NCBI GenBank assembly: GCA_951799445.1
Contig: OX637294.1
Coordinates: 19,121,452 to 19,185,451, forward strand
Length of the DNA: 64,000 bases
Origin: Pseudisothecium myosuroides
Taxonomy: Eukaryota > Streptophyta > Bryopsida > Hypnales > Lembophyllaceae
Direction: 5' to 3'
Position numbers and translations under genes: made by a program. Below are positions 1-12,994 of the stretch, piece after piece. Numbering within the stretch: position 1 is the first letter of the stretch; each line of letters starts with the position of its first letter. Below the pieces are notes generated by a model, which did not search any database, was not told the origin of the DNA, and was given only the letters and a program-made list of their open reading frames with translations.

Positions 1-391
1 GCCGAAATGGTTTTCAAAGACTCCATGCCTACCCGCAAACTTAACTTCCTCATAACTTTTGACTCATTGATCGGAATTGAATGATTCAAAGTTTCCCACA
101 CTTATATAAATCTAAAGAACCAATTTCAAATTTTTATTTTTTTAAAAAGTCATTTTAAAAGAAATTTTCAGAGCTGCCCGGGCTGCCCAAAGTTCAAAGA
201 AAATCACATATCATGCAATAACTTTTTATCTATGTAGTCAAAAGTTATGAAAATTGTTGGGCCTTCAAGCTACTCCTCGGGCACATGTTGTGTAAAATTT
301 TCAAAGAAAAAAAAATAAAAACTCCATTCGTAGTGAGCTGCCCAAAATCACTATGTTGCCAAAAAATGCAGCTTGGTCCTTTAGGGGTTAA
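1..391 (-). mobile_element. piggyBac-like MITE, cut by the window edge
   Basis: The inner sequence ends at TTAGGGG followed by TTAA (388-391). Read on the - strand it starts TTAA-CCCCTAAAGGACC and then runs into a segment also present in the elements at 18722, 40066 and 42293. TTAA targets plus ends starting with CCC are the hallmark of piggyBac-type elements. The other end lies outside the window. No transposase is encoded here, so this is a non-autonomous copy. It sits just beyond the stop of the hAT pseudogene. Confidence 0.65.
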
Positions 392-403
392 TGAAAATAG
401 AGC

Positions 404-3400
404 TTACAAGTCTGTTCCCCGGCGTACTCTCTCCTCCCGCCATGAACTAATCGCCTTGTGCATAGGGAAGGTGCTCAAAGTGAAGAACTCTTGTGAGAAG
501 AGTTTAACACAAGTATCCACATGGCCATCCAAACGATTCCTCAATTTCGACTTCATGAAACTGAGAGTTGAAAAGGTGCGCTCATCGGCAACACTTCCCA
601 GGACTGTACAAGTTGCAATTTCAGCCAGCTTGATGAACTCTGACAAACGGTTCAGCATGAGCGCGTTTTGTCCAATGCGAACCCATGCTTTTGTCAACGG
701 ATTTTGTTCCACGGGTTTTTCCATAGCTGCTTTCGCATGGGATTTCATAGTGAGCTTAAATAGTGACATTTGCAACGTCAACAGCCTCCCGTCTATGAGG
801 GGATCCACCTGCTGTTGCTTGGGCTCCTCTTCACTCCCACTATCAACTTGGCGCACAACAACAAAATGGGACTTGACGATTGCAATGTGCAAGGGAAACA
901 AATCGTCTGCGTTGGTCTGCAGCCAGTATTGAGGAAATACTATGCCTAACGCAGACATAAGCTCAACCTTAGGGAAGCGCACGTCAAGCTCCGAAGTCAA
1001 CATTTCGGCAACATCTCTACACTAGGACTTTACCGAAGAAATCACGGCAGTCAAGTCCTGCTTGGTCACCGGCAGCTTCTTGCCACTCACAGGGCAAATG
1101 GAGTGCGCTGCATACGTACGTCCTGCAATACGAAAAGCAAGACTCTCCCCTCCCGTGTTCAAGTTAGTTACCCATTCCTGTGAAATACAGTACGACTGAT
1201 CATGGATGACATCATAGAACATTTGGAAATGTTGTTGTTGCCAAGCGGAGTCTTTGTCAATGTACATGGCCTACAATTCACCTTGGCAAATCTTCACTGC
1301 CGCCACATAGTCACTCACAAAAACATTGTCAGACTGCGCAAATTTCATCAGGGAATTCATGGATTCCAGCAAAGGCATGAGGCAAGGGAGACCAAGCAGT
1401 GTACCAACGTCACAAAGCAAATCATAATTCACCCTTGCTGATTCCTTTGTAGCTGCCTGCTTCCCAGTCAAGTTGGGCTCCTTCACCGCTGCATCTTCAC
1501 ACATCTTCATGAGGGTGATTGCAAGAAACACCTGTACTATTTTCCATCACACGTTCAATGCGGAAGTTGTTTTGTGCCATAAGTATTGCAAAAATGATTG
1601 AATGAATATGAAATTCAAAAGCAAGCTTCCTATAGCAATAGAAAATGCACTTGAATTATTTCAAAATTTTCAAAATTAATTTATTAAGTGAAACTGAATT
1701 TTGAATATATGTCACATATGCGGTTTTGGTGGTTTTTAGTACTATCGAGTACCTTTTTTGAAGAGTTACATCATCAAACTTGATAGGCTAGCTCTTCTAA
1801 TAGAAATACACCTTTCCAGTAGAGGGATTTCCAAAAAAAGTTTCCAAATTTGTTTTATATTGGCCTAAAGTGTGCTCTATTCAGGCTGAATTTATGTTGA
1901 ATTAAAAAAATAAAAATTAGTTCTAATTTTGATCTTCCTACTTTGCTAATAGTTGGCAACAATGGCCATTTTTAAAATAAATTTTTCAAACTCATTTTCT
2001 AATTTTCAAAAATAGAAATGTGAAAGTCTCATTTTCTAGGGTAAATTGTAGCATGTGGCTCAAAATAGTACTTCAGGGTACACAGAAAGACTCAATAGTA
2101 CTGCTGGGCCTTGTAATACCTTCTATCTACCAATGAAAATGATTTTTTAATGGCAAATTAAATATTTCCTTCCATTTTTGTCATCCAATGATGAACATCA
2201 CATGTTGCCAGAATAGTAAATTTGAAATCCAGTTGACCATTCAGATTTTATGTTCCATGCCTTCTATAGTACTGAAGGTGACTCATAGTACAAAAGTACT
2301 AAAAGTCCAAAAATGCAAAACGCAACAAATAGTACAAGTGTTTCTTGCAATCACCCATGACCAGTGTCTTATACTCGCCCATGATCCGCCTCAGTGGCTC
2401 TAGCAAAGAAATCCAACGTGTCTTTACGTTGCAGAGCATCCGGTGCCCTCTGTTTCCACTAAGTCGGCAAGTTTTTGGAATTCTAAGTTACGCTTCGGAC
2501 TGTGACTGAAGTAGGCGTACATTGCCTGGCAAAGTGCTTCTAGTCTAGAGACAACCGGCAAATTCGAAAGAGGCTCCACGGCCAGATTTGTTCAATGTGC
2601 CATACAATGCACACCAAAAAGAAACAGGGCCATGTGGTCCTTCATCTGCACAATCACCCCATTCCGAGACCCCTGGAAGACGGAGGCACCATCTGCACCA
2701 AAACAAACCAATCTACTCGCAACCTGAACTTGAGACAGACCTGCGTGGTGAGAAACCATACCCTGAATGCAGCTGCAAATGCCGTCAGCCCCGTTGCCTT
2801 CAACCTGGCAACTCAACGATAGTAAAATCGGAACGTGCTTGAAGCCAATGCAAATGTACAGGTGAACAGATAGCCATGACTGGGAGTCGACGGTACTTAT
2901 TTCATCAGCACTCAAGGAGAAGAAGTGGGCCTTGGAGATGACCTGCGTTGTATGATCTGCCAACGCTTTCGCCAAATGGTCAACCATCTCCCATGCTACG
3001 AAAATGCTCTAGTGCTTTGCAGGGAAATCTAGCACAAAAAGAAGCTGCAGCAGCTCCCGCAAGTTCTCAAATTGGTTCAGCGAGCGACCCTGCATCAACA
3101 ACCACAGGATGCAACGGAATTGCACCACTTTGCGCTTCCACTCCGCAATCGTCCCCTTAGCCACCTATTGCAGTACAGTATCCCCAGCCTTCCCTAGACG
3201 TGCAAAGTAGGTTTTTTCGTTTTTTATGTGAGCATTATTGGAAAGAAAGTAATGCTCCCCTGCCTTGACCTTCCCGAAAGAAGTAGCTGCCTTCCTCCGA
3301 CCACAGTGTTTCCAAAGAGAATCAAGCTTTGGAACTATCAACTTTTCCCTCCCCTCAACCTCTGTGCAAATTTTGCATCGTACCTGCCTGATCTTCCCGT

Positions 3401-3563
3401 CTACCCCCACGACGCTCTCCGCCCATGGCATGCGTGCGGCCCAGGTGTCCTGCCATTGCCGATTGGATTCGTACCGTGAACGCTTTGCCCGAGCCAAATC
3501 ATGAGCGGGTGACGCCTCTGCTGCGTCGAGGATGACGACATCGGAAGCTGCGACCAACGGCAT
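404..3563 (-). pseudogene. hAT-family transposase pseudogene
   Basis: This is a decayed hAT transposase read from 3563 down to 404. The N-terminal part (3563-3165) has a TTF/BED-like zinc finger: a WAARMPWAESVV stretch, then VRCKIC, then a later WKHCGRRKA. The middle (2987-2592) has the SLSADEISTVDSQSWLSVH catalytic-core segment and a LVCFGADGASVFQG segment. The C-terminus (1003-404) has the hATC dimerisation motif SVADERTFSTLSFMKSKLRN. Five in-frame stops (near 3165, 3009, 2592, 1271 and 1022) and one frameshift around 2420-2470 kill it. An 844-bp TIR element interrupts it at 1513-2356. When that element and one ATGA duplicate are removed, the frame reads straight through as ...YKTLV-MKMCEDAA. 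hAT terminal repeats were not identified. Confidence 0.85.
1513..2356 (+). mobile_element. short TIR element, 4-bp TSD family (copy 1)
   Basis: The left end is GGGTGATTGCAAGAAACAC and the right end is its inverted copy; the match continues as TGTACTATTT. Identical 4-bp duplications ATGA flank it (1509-1512 and 2357-2360). The element is 844 bp and has no coding capacity. It interrupts a hAT transposase gene, and excising it plus one duplicate restores that gene's frame, so both boundaries are well fixed. It is a non-autonomous relative of the large element at 43822-57329. Confidence 0.9.
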
Positions 3564-4627
3564 CAGCGGTAAATCAACATTGAGTCATCGAGACCCAAAT
3601 CCAGTCCGCAAGCACTGGTCGGAGGGGTGCCAAGAAGCACCGGGGACTGACAATGTGCCTGCGTCAAGGTAGATAGGGGAATTGATTCAGAAACAGCATA
3701 ATCCACCCTCCCCTCATACAAAAACTTCTTCATCATGGATTGATGGGGAGGGATGATCGGAAACCAAGTGCACAAACAAATTTGTCACAAGAAAGCAGGA
3801 GCAACAATACAAAAGAAGCGCGTGAAAAAAGCATGAAGGATGAGAACTCATCTGCCAAAAATTGGCTGAGAATTTCACAATTTATGCATGAGCCCACTCT
3901 ACTTCCACCACAAACTTGCCAAACACCAACACAACACGGAAAACAAAGACCCTAAACCCTACATTGCTAAAATCTGAAGCCCCCATCAATGCAGAGGATA
4001 AATTAGCAATCCCAAAGTCCACTCGCCTATGCTGCACGCCTCCACCTTCTAGCCACATTGTCCTCCAGCATTCTTAGCTACCCTAGACGAAAGAAAGTTA
4101 CAAAAATTCTTCTTGAAATTCTGCTCTTAAGCCTCAGCCGCACCCTAGAATTCCCTAAAACAAACTGCAATTAGGAACCTGAAAAGCCTCCCTCCTCTCC
4201 TTAAACCCTTAATCACAATCCTGCACCGTGAATCATGAACCTGCATGCATACTAAAAACGCGATTGGCGACAAATCTGGAAGAAAGCTCGAACATCAGGC
4301 GAATGACAGGCAAACAGGAGCAGCACACCATGAAAAAACTTTGGCGAAGCATGAGGGAAAACAAGTAATTAGGCGCTAAACTTGCCCACACCTGTCGTAA
4401 GTGGCGACCACCCACTCCTGATGCACAGGTCGGGGAAGCGACTGCTGCAGGCCCGGGGCGGCTGACGAGGCCCCCCAGCCGGCCTTATCAGTCGACCTCA
4501 GGCGACAAAATAAAATTTTAATCCCTTTTTTTTTTTTAAAAATTTTGCCAGACCGAAAGTGAGGGGGGCGGGTGGCGAAAATTTGCCAATAATTTTTTCG
4601 TTGGTTGTGGCACCCATAACTGTCCAT
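3564..4627. other. No gene seen; 5' side of the hAT remnant
   Basis: This is mixed-composition sequence upstream of the hAT zinc-finger exon, probably the 5' untranslated and terminal part of that element. A GC-rich patch lies at 4380-4500. No open frame here resembles a known protein. Confidence 0.4.
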
Positions 4628-4631
4628 TTAA

Positions 4632-5165
4632 CCCTTAAAAGGACATTTCATGTCCGACCTTGGTTAAACTTCATTGGATTTCTACATTAAAACACATATT
4701 TCAAAATTTTAATATTTTTCACATGTAGTAATATATGTTTAAGATTTAATCTCATTTTTTCATAATTAAAAAATTCAAATTCAATTTTATATGATTTTCT
4801 AAAGAAATTCTTTGTAAATATTATAGTAATTACGAGAATGCTTAAAATGGTCTGAAAATTTTGAAGAAAATGGAAATAATAGTGACAAACATCATAGTGT
4901 AATTGATGTACTCTTTAAGATCATACGAAGAGAAAATTGTATTAAAAAGTTCAAAAAATGATGTAATTTGAGCTTTCAAGATGCTCTCTTCAAAGTGTCA
5001 CAAATTTTAACAATTTTGAAAAAAAATTAAATGGAGAAAGAAGTAGATTATTGGAGCTACATTTTTTTTGTTAAGCTTAAAAGCATTTAAAATCAAGAAT
5101 TATGTAAAAAAAAATGCAAGTTTGACTTTCAAAATGCCTGTGGGGCTTGCAATGTCTTGTAAGGA
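4632..5165. mobile_element. Small piggyBac-like MITE
   Basis: TTAA (4628-4631) is followed by CCCTTAAAAGGACATTTC. The other end, read inverted from TTAA (5166-5169), is TCCTTACAAGACATTGC, an imperfect inverted repeat. The 534-bp AT-rich interior has no coding capacity. It differs in sequence from the larger TTAA elements in this window. Confidence 0.55.
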
Positions 5166-5169
5166 TTAA

Positions 5170-8007
5170 GCAATTCAGCATAGTTGGTGGCACTTTTTGC
5201 TAGAAAAAATATTTTTGTAATATTGATAATTGTAAATCTTGAATTTTCAAAAAATAGAATAGTTTTTTTGGATAAAGCATCTATTTCTTGTGAGTTTTCA
5301 AAATAAAAATCCCTAGGACACCCCAAACCACACTCTAGTAAAGCCTACTTGATTTTGACACGAAAATCTAAAAAAACTCAGCACCTAGCCACCTACCAAC
5401 CACAATTAAGGATGGTGGGCATCAGGAGTGGGTACTATTGGAGATACTTTGAAGGTACTATTGGAGATACTTTTAAGGGAATTCTACTGTACTAGCGCAA
5501 AAACATGGACGAAAATGGATGCACCTACCTTAAGGTGGAGGCACCTATTACCAACCAAGAGTCCTCGCCCCCATGTGTAATCTATAGGGGACCATAAATT
5601 CAGCAATGACAGTTAGGACTAATTTCCAACCATGAATCCTTGGTTTCATACCATCAATTCCTCTATTCTTGTCAGGACACAAGTCCCTCATTTTGAATGC
5701 CAAAGTGAACAAGAAGTAGTCTCTTGAATAAGTGGTTTGGGAATAGTCTAGACATTGGCTATGGGTTTCAACCAACTTTTGGCTCCCAAAATTCATAAGA
5801 ATTTCAATTCCAAGAATAAAATTATGAATAATTTGGAGTCTTTATATTTCCTATCTTTCTACACGGGAAAAAATTGTATTTGCGGCTTGCAATGCTCATG
5901 ATCTGTCACAGAATGGCTTTAAGTGATCGGGTATGGGTGGTTAGGCCTCAATAACGATGTAAGAACTACTTTTTTCATGAAAGAAAATCAACAAGAATGA
6001 GAGTACACAATAGGCCCTGCTTATCGCAGGCTCTTTGCTAACAAGTGAATAGAAAAATTTCAACGAAGCACATCCAGGGTCGATGCCTGTGTCATGGTCT
6101 CCGACATCTGGAGCGTAGCTAATGTTTCAGTCTTAGTGAACTGCCTGACAAGAACTAAGGTAGAGGGCTCGAGAACAGTTCGGGCATTAAGAATGGACCC
6201 TATAAATGGCTGTGAAATGGACATGAGTTGGTTCTAAAATTGACTACTATAGTCATTGAATGAGCCAAGGAAAAAAGACTTATTAATTGTAAGAGTCAAT
6301 CACTCTCTTTGCTTTCCTCATTTTTATTTAGAATTGCAAGTCAACCATTTATGAAAGACCTAGAGTCACAAATAGGGACCTATGACCCAACTTGTTTGAA
6401 AATTCATAAGTAATTCAAAAATGCTCGGAAAAATACAAAACAACTTGGGTTAGATTCTCATCAACTTCTCTATGTCTGAAAAATGAGCTAAAAATATTCC
6501 CGTCCTAGAAAATACATGAAAAAGGCAGACCAGCCCTAGATGGTTGGTTTATGAGCCTCCTGTCTTAGCAAGCACCAAGCTTCCATTTCGAGTCATAGAA
6601 AGATTCTTGGTGGAAGTATTCCATAACATTCAGTAGCTCTACAGTGATGGTGTGGGGATATTCCACACCCCAACAGTGTTTCATCAGTAGCTACTAATGA
6701 ACTGGATAGGTGGAGGATGTAGAGGCACACCATTACTGTAGAACCAAGGCAACATCAACACATGCTGCTAAATGTTATGTTCCACTCTGGCATTGCATCA
6801 TCTGAAGCGTAAAACAATGTTTCTTAAGTTAAGCCCCATCTATACAGTACAGCAAATGCGTCTCTCAAGCCTACCTCAGCAACAGACTCCAACAATTTAG
6901 CCTATTAATTAATGAGGGTGCAAAATTAGTTTGACTACAAAACTCTTTATTTGGTGGACATTAGTATCAACACAAAATATTCCAACTTGACTAAATTAAA
7001 ATACCCTACATAAAGGTCAGATTTAAAATAATTTTTTAAGTCATTTTTGTGAAAAAGTGCCACATGTCATCTTGTGATTGGTGTGAGTTGAGGTGGACTT
7101 CTGAGAATCTGATGTGGAAGTTCAATTTCAACACTTGAAGTCCAAATCAAACCTTCACATGTGGTACCGTGACTATGGTAAATTACTATTACATGCATCT
7201 AGTGTAGAAATGCGGGCCGTATAGACTTGAGAAACATGTCCTAGAAGACCTATCAATGACACTAGCATGTGAGCATGTGAGCGTGAGCCTAAGAGCAGTG
7301 AGTGGGGATTGTGTGAGCCTAGAGCCTAGAAATTTAGAATATGATGTAATTTCTAAAAAAATTGGTTAAAAAATTAAAAAATTGATGTTTTTTCAATAAA
7401 ATTTATTATATTTAGAAAAATACAACCTATTATCATATGGGACCCATGACCGTGGATTTTAGGTCTAGAAGCATGGGAAGCTAGAGCTTTTACATGTTTT
7501 GAAATTTATATCATGTTTTGAGAGGCCGTCCCAGAGTGGGCTGATCAAGTGAGAGTACAAATAATTTAGAGGCAATTCCAAGAATAAGAAGAAGACAAAT
7601 TCAATTAAAATATCATAGGCTGTGGAACATTGTGTATAGAATAAAATATTCTTTTATTGCAGCAAGGAATATATATTGGAATATGAATATAATTTTTTGC
7701 TACTCAAATTTGGAGATTTTGAAGATAGAATATTAGTGCTACGTATCTACTTCATATCATGCTAATATTTGTCAACTAACGTATTTTTACGTCTTGATGA
7801 TTCTGGCAATAACAATCGCTCGCTTAACTTCATTCAAGCTAACGGTAGGAATGTGGATGAACATGTTCTATCTTATAATTTGGAGATGTAACAAAAGATG
7901 TAATAAAGGTGTTTGCAGTTTAAGTACATGCCACGCTTCCAATGGGAGTCCCATTGATGCTTCCATAATGGAGACATGTAAAAGATGGAAAATTAAAAAG
8001 TGTGATG
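5170..8007. other. AT-rich gene-free stretch
   Basis: No supported gene was seen. At about 5430-5478 the phrase GGTACTATTGGAGATACTTT occurs twice in tandem with a roughly 25-bp period. The remainder is AT-rich and short-ORF only, probably degraded repeat. Confidence 0.4.
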
Positions 8008-11000
8008 TGTGAGCGCTTATTTACCCACCCTTGGTAAATAAGTGAGCACAACCAGGCTCTTGAGTTTTAGGTTTGATTCTTGTCCTATGGGTGCCTAGCG
8101 TAAATCCATTGTGCCTTCCAAGCAATGGATCTTTTCTAATTCCTAAACATACACAAGTTTGCAAGAAAACCAAAGAAATCAAGAAAAACTAACTTAATTT
8201 GCAATGTTTACCCTAATTGGGGTGAACCAACTAGGCCGCTGTGGTTTTGGAGCGAAAGGTGATATAGTCTAAATTTAGCCACATGGAAAGAGAGAAAATG
8301 TCATGCCATTTCTAAAAATATAAAACTCAACATTATACGACCTTCCTAGCAAAAGTTACGGACGGATGAAGTTTAGCTTCTATAACTCTATCTAAACTTC
8401 ATCTTTAGATTTAGACCCCTCCCTTATTCTATTTTACTTCAAGTTTTTGACTAGGACTCTATATTTCCAACTTCTACCTAAGTTCTAAGTTTGGACTTGG
8501 ATGGATGAGTTTTATCCTATTTCATCCATATCCTAACCCACAGTTCATTCGTTGTTTGCTACTAAATGATTAAGAATTTCTCCTAAGTTAAACTAGTTCT
8601 AGACTTTACTAAGTGCCTTCTACCTATTTCCAAATCTAATTCTTCTCTTTGATTACCTCTTTTAGTAATTATTTGATCTTTATCCTACTTATGTGGCTCG
8701 GTGCTACTCTGAGCATATTACTATTTTTAGATTTTTGTTAATTTTTCTTTGTAAGTCTTAATTCTAGCTTTCCAAAATGCTAAGACATGTGCTAATCGGA
8801 CCTTCCTACTAGGAGTTATCAATGGATGAAGTTTGACCGCTAATCGGTACTTCAAACTTCATCCATGGTTTTCTACTAACCTACAACTTGAATTCTAATT
8901 TTTGTTTCACTTCTGGAGTCTAGATTTATGGTTCTACCTAAATTTCTATTCTTGTTCCATTTGGATGAAATGTACTAAATTTCATCCAATATTACCCCTA
9001 AACTTCATCCGCCCATATCTCACTCGTTTTAGCTCTAAATCCTAAGTGTGAGATGGTTTTGAAAACCTCCAATTAGACTCTACAACACTATCACCCTGAT
9101 TCTTGAAATATTCCTATTCTAAACACTCTGAATTGAATTGAGAGCTCGATCCTACTTGTAAACGTCTATTTTTTGAGAAATTGAAATGGATGGTTTAAGT
9201 TAGGAGCTTACCTCGGAGTTGGTGTCCTTGTTTAGGTAATTGTATACCCCTTCAAACTCCCCGTCGTTTTCTATTGTTCGGAATTGTTTGGTAGTTTTGC
9301 CCACAACTTAAAGTAAGGGTTTTGGTACAAGGTTTGCCAATTTCTTAAACTTCACTTTTCTTTTCTTTTTCTTCTAATCTCTCTTCTTCTTCTATACTAT
9401 TCTAATTCAATTATTTATACTTCAAAAGGTTGACTAGTCTTGACTAAAATAATTGAAATCAACTCTCCAATAATAAGTGACTCTTCAACTCCTTGGTCAA
9501 TTATTATTCTATCCACGTTTTGATGGTTCTAATTGTTCTTCCGAGATTTTCACCTAATCCTATCTCTTCCTAAATCCTCTTCAACTTCTAAATTGTCACT
9601 TCATAATTCTAAATCGTCACTTCATCTCTCTCTATTCCGTTCTACTTTATTTGAGTTTTGAGAGCTACTATACTACTTTAGAGAATTTTGGCAATGGAAA
9701 CGTTGCACCAAAGATTTCTTTTCCTAATTGCTTCCTACCTACTAAATCCTACTTTTACTTGTCAATTCTATTTCACTAATGCATGTCTCCTCCTATATTC
9801 TTAGAATACCAAGTGGTTTGCTTGTAGTACTAGTTTGTCTTTCTAGTATCAATATTTTGAGTCCCAACTCTTTTTTTTTCCAATTTTTCTTGATTCACGG
9901 CTTGGCCAGAAGAGGCAACTAGCTCGGTAGTCCAGAACGACAGAACCGAATGGCAACCAGAACGACAGGACCGAGCAGCAGCCCAGAACAACGAGCCCCT
10001 CCCAAACCCCGACCGGTAACCCCCTTCGTACGTGGCAGCCCCGGGTTGGCCCGACCCACCCTTTACAGATGACGTGGCGCGACGATGGGCTTGGCAGTAC
10101 CTGTTGGGGTCTCGGCAGTCCTCATTGGAGCTCTGGATGGTGGCTGGGGTCTCGGCAGTTGCTTGCTGGGACCTAAAACGGTGTTTAAATCTTCTCAGAT
10201 GCCGGGTTTTTTTCTCTCTTTAAAATTGCATACCAAGGTTCGACTCTCTTTCTGGAGGCTAGAGCCTAACTAATGTATAAACTCGGGAAACTAATGACTA
10301 GTTTTTGGATACTAAACTTGGAACTCTACAACAAATGTTTTGGAAACTAAACTTGGAGTAAAAAGTGACCACTTCTAATTTTTTGGGATTTTTTTAGAGT
10401 AAAGAAAGTCAAAGCTTCGCCGTGCTTTGATAAATCTCCAATTTTCTAAGACAACTCAAACGAAGCAAAGTCAAAGCTTTGCCGTGCTTTGATAAATCTC
10501 CACTTTTCTAAGACGACTCAAACAAAGCAAAGTCAAAGCTTCGCCGTGTTTTGATAAATCTCCAATTTTCTAAGACAACTCAAACAAAGCAAAGTCAAAG
10601 TTTCGCCGTGTAAGGGAAAACATATAGAACCGGAGAACAAGAGAAGTCAAGGTACCACGTCAAGAGTTAAACTAGCACCTAACCAAGGCCAAATAACACA
10701 TACACACAAACTTAGGGGAACTTCTCAATTAAGGAATTTCCACTTAAGCCATGCAACAACGATTAGGCACTAGAGGGCCCCCTAAGCGGCATCGCCAAGG
10801 TACGGAGGGGGCGTTCTCTAGGATTAGTGCCAAGTGATAAGAACCACGCAATAAAACCCGCAATAAACCACAACAAGGTAAGTAAGAGCAAGCTTTGAAG
10901 GGACCCCAACGTCCTTCAAAGAGAGCTCCAAAAACACCAACAATGAAGCTAAAAATGCTTCAAAAACACACAAAATTGGCAACGTGGCCTAAAACGGCCA

Positions 11001-12354
11001 AAATCCAACTAAATGGACCCAATTGTGTAAAATGAGCCAAAATATGGCTACAAGGGGTGTTTGTGAGAGGAAAATGAGCCTCCTTATATACATTTCCAAG
11101 GGTGCTCATCCCCCCTCTTTTCGTAAGTCGTAAACTTATCAACTAAGATTTTCATCCTAATCTTCAATTTTTGACTTTTTACGATGGTCCAAATGTCTAA
11201 CTTTTGGAGATTAACTCCAAATTGAAAACCGATTGCGCCGTTGGCTTTAGAAGGCCATTTTTAGTCTTAGAAAATCTCTCACCCCTTAACCAAACTCTAA
11301 AAAACGCAACATAACCTACCGCTAACTGAATGCCAAAACGGGGTAAAAATCCAAATCTTGGAGGTTGACTTTTATGAGAAAAGTAACTAGCCTAGGTTCT
11401 TTAGTAGGTATAGGGGAGTAAGAAAAAACCTAGCTTTGACCTCATTCCGATTTTGTATGCTCCCGGTACGCAAATCAACTCCACCGTAAACTTCAATTTT
11501 GCCAATTTTCGGGGAATCTCGCCGGTTCGGACACTTTTGGCTATTGGAATGTCTTGAAACTTGGTGGGGCATCTTATTATCATAAAAGAAGCTAATCTAA
11601 TTTTTAGTGAGATTTTACCGTAACCTGGGTAATTTTTAGAAATTTCCCATCGTAGGTTTTGGTGGTTGACCGTCCGGAAGGGCATCTTCTGCAAGTCAGA
11701 AAATTCCGAAACTTTTTATGGAACCTCTCATAGAATCCCACAAAGTGTGTGCAAGCTCATATTTTTACTTTGCACAAAGGTCAGAGGAGAATCAAATTCT
11801 GTCCTCTCCTTTTAATTCCGGCAACTAGGGAATCTTTCACATACAAGAGAATCTTGGCAAGCCGATTTTGCCATTGAGTCTCAAATGTGATTTCCACCCT
11901 AGAACACCATACTTCACCCGTAGATTCCTCTTACGGGTCCATCTTGAGTTTATAACTCCTGCAGGCCAACAATTGGGGTTTCCGCTATTTCTTCGATGCT
12001 ATGCGGAAAGTGAAACCTATCTTTGGGAATGGACTTAGGACCTCAACGGTGTTCCCTCGGACCAATTTTAGCCATAAGATGTCACATGTACCGTAGGTTT
12101 GGGTTGTTTGGGCCGGTTAGCCCTTAATTGTACTATTTACATGTATTTTCACGTTTTAACCTATGTACAAGTGGAAATGGGATTTATTTGGGAAAAAACA
12201 ACCTATAAGGGGCCAAATGCTATATTGGTACGTGACATACCTATTTTGATTTTACACTCTTTTGGAGGCTTTTTGTGTATAAAACTATACTTAAATTTGT
12301 AAAAATTTTAAAAAAGAAAATTGTGAGTCCCCAGTGACGAATTGGGGGCTCACA
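8008..12354. mobile_element. Solo-LTR-like element, 4.35 kb
   Basis: It starts TGTGAGCGC and ends GGGGGCTCACA, so it has TG...CA termini with a 7-bp inverted end (TGTGAGC/GCTCACA). It is flanked by a perfect 5-bp duplication TGATG (8003-8007 and 12355-12359). That combination is typical of an LTR-retrotransposon LTR left after recombination. No gag or pol frame was seen inside. A GC-rich section lies at 9890-10270 and a 62-bp tandem repeat at 10411-10620. A second, 5'-truncated copy covers 19482-23494. A DNA element with a 5-bp TSD is a less likely alternative. Confidence 0.65.
10411..10620. repeat. 62-bp tandem repeat inside the LTR-like element
   Basis: Units begin AAAGCTTCGCCGTG at 10411, 10473, 10535 and 10597, an exact 62-bp spacing; the fourth unit is partial. 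The homologous place in the second element copy (about 21655-21800) has only looser, roughly 70-bp spaced repeats of the same phrase. Confidence 0.85.
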
Positions 12355-12994
12355 TGATGTTATAAACCTTTTGGTCAAATTGAGTCCCAAATGAAAGCAT
12401 AAGAAATAGCACTAAATCCAAGGCAAGGAAGGAAATTCACCCTAATTGTATTTGCAGTAATATTCCTTGAATTTTCCTATATATTGCGGTGATTTTTAAT
12501 TATTGCTTTGACAAACTTGCTTGGCATTCTGAATGGAAGAGATTATTTTAGCATGTGCTGGTCAAGGATAAATCCGCAGCTCATGCTCAAATATCCTAAG
12601 CGAGGTGAATAGACGTCAAGGCGACATTGACTTGGTAGATTATAGGCGAAGTCGGCTTAATTATTCAAGCTCAATGATTTTGGTACAAGTAAAATTGGTA
12701 TCGGTAAGAACAAGCTAGACCTCGGGGGTCTCTACTCAAGTGAAAATATGAGAAAGCTTAGATCCCATGACATATCATGCAATTTGGTAAGCACAAAACC
12801 AAAAATTCTTGATTTGAATTGCCGTACCTTTATACTCACTCTTCTACCCTTTTAAGTAGAGGCAATAGTGGATTTCCCATGCCTAACAATCAATAGCTTA
12901 CATTTGGGTTATGTGTACTTTTGAATGGTATGACATTCTTTCCTTGACTTGTGTGAAATTCTCGTTGTGTATTCCAATGTATCGCAATCCGTTT
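12355..12994. other. Gene-free stretch
   Basis: Beyond the right-hand TGATG duplicate of the LTR-like element, the sequence up to 12994 shows no supported gene or repeat boundary. Confidence 0.4.

Noticed and set aside
285..932. 215-codon open frame on the + strand
   Set aside because: It is the antisense shadow of the hATC part of the hAT transposase, which has clear conserved motifs on the - strand.
4410..5433. 15-bp inverted match (ACCCACTCCTGATGC at 4410-4424 and 5419-5433) as possible element ends
   Set aside because: No matching flanking duplication, and the similarity does not extend beyond the short run; it could be chance or part of an older element I cannot bound.
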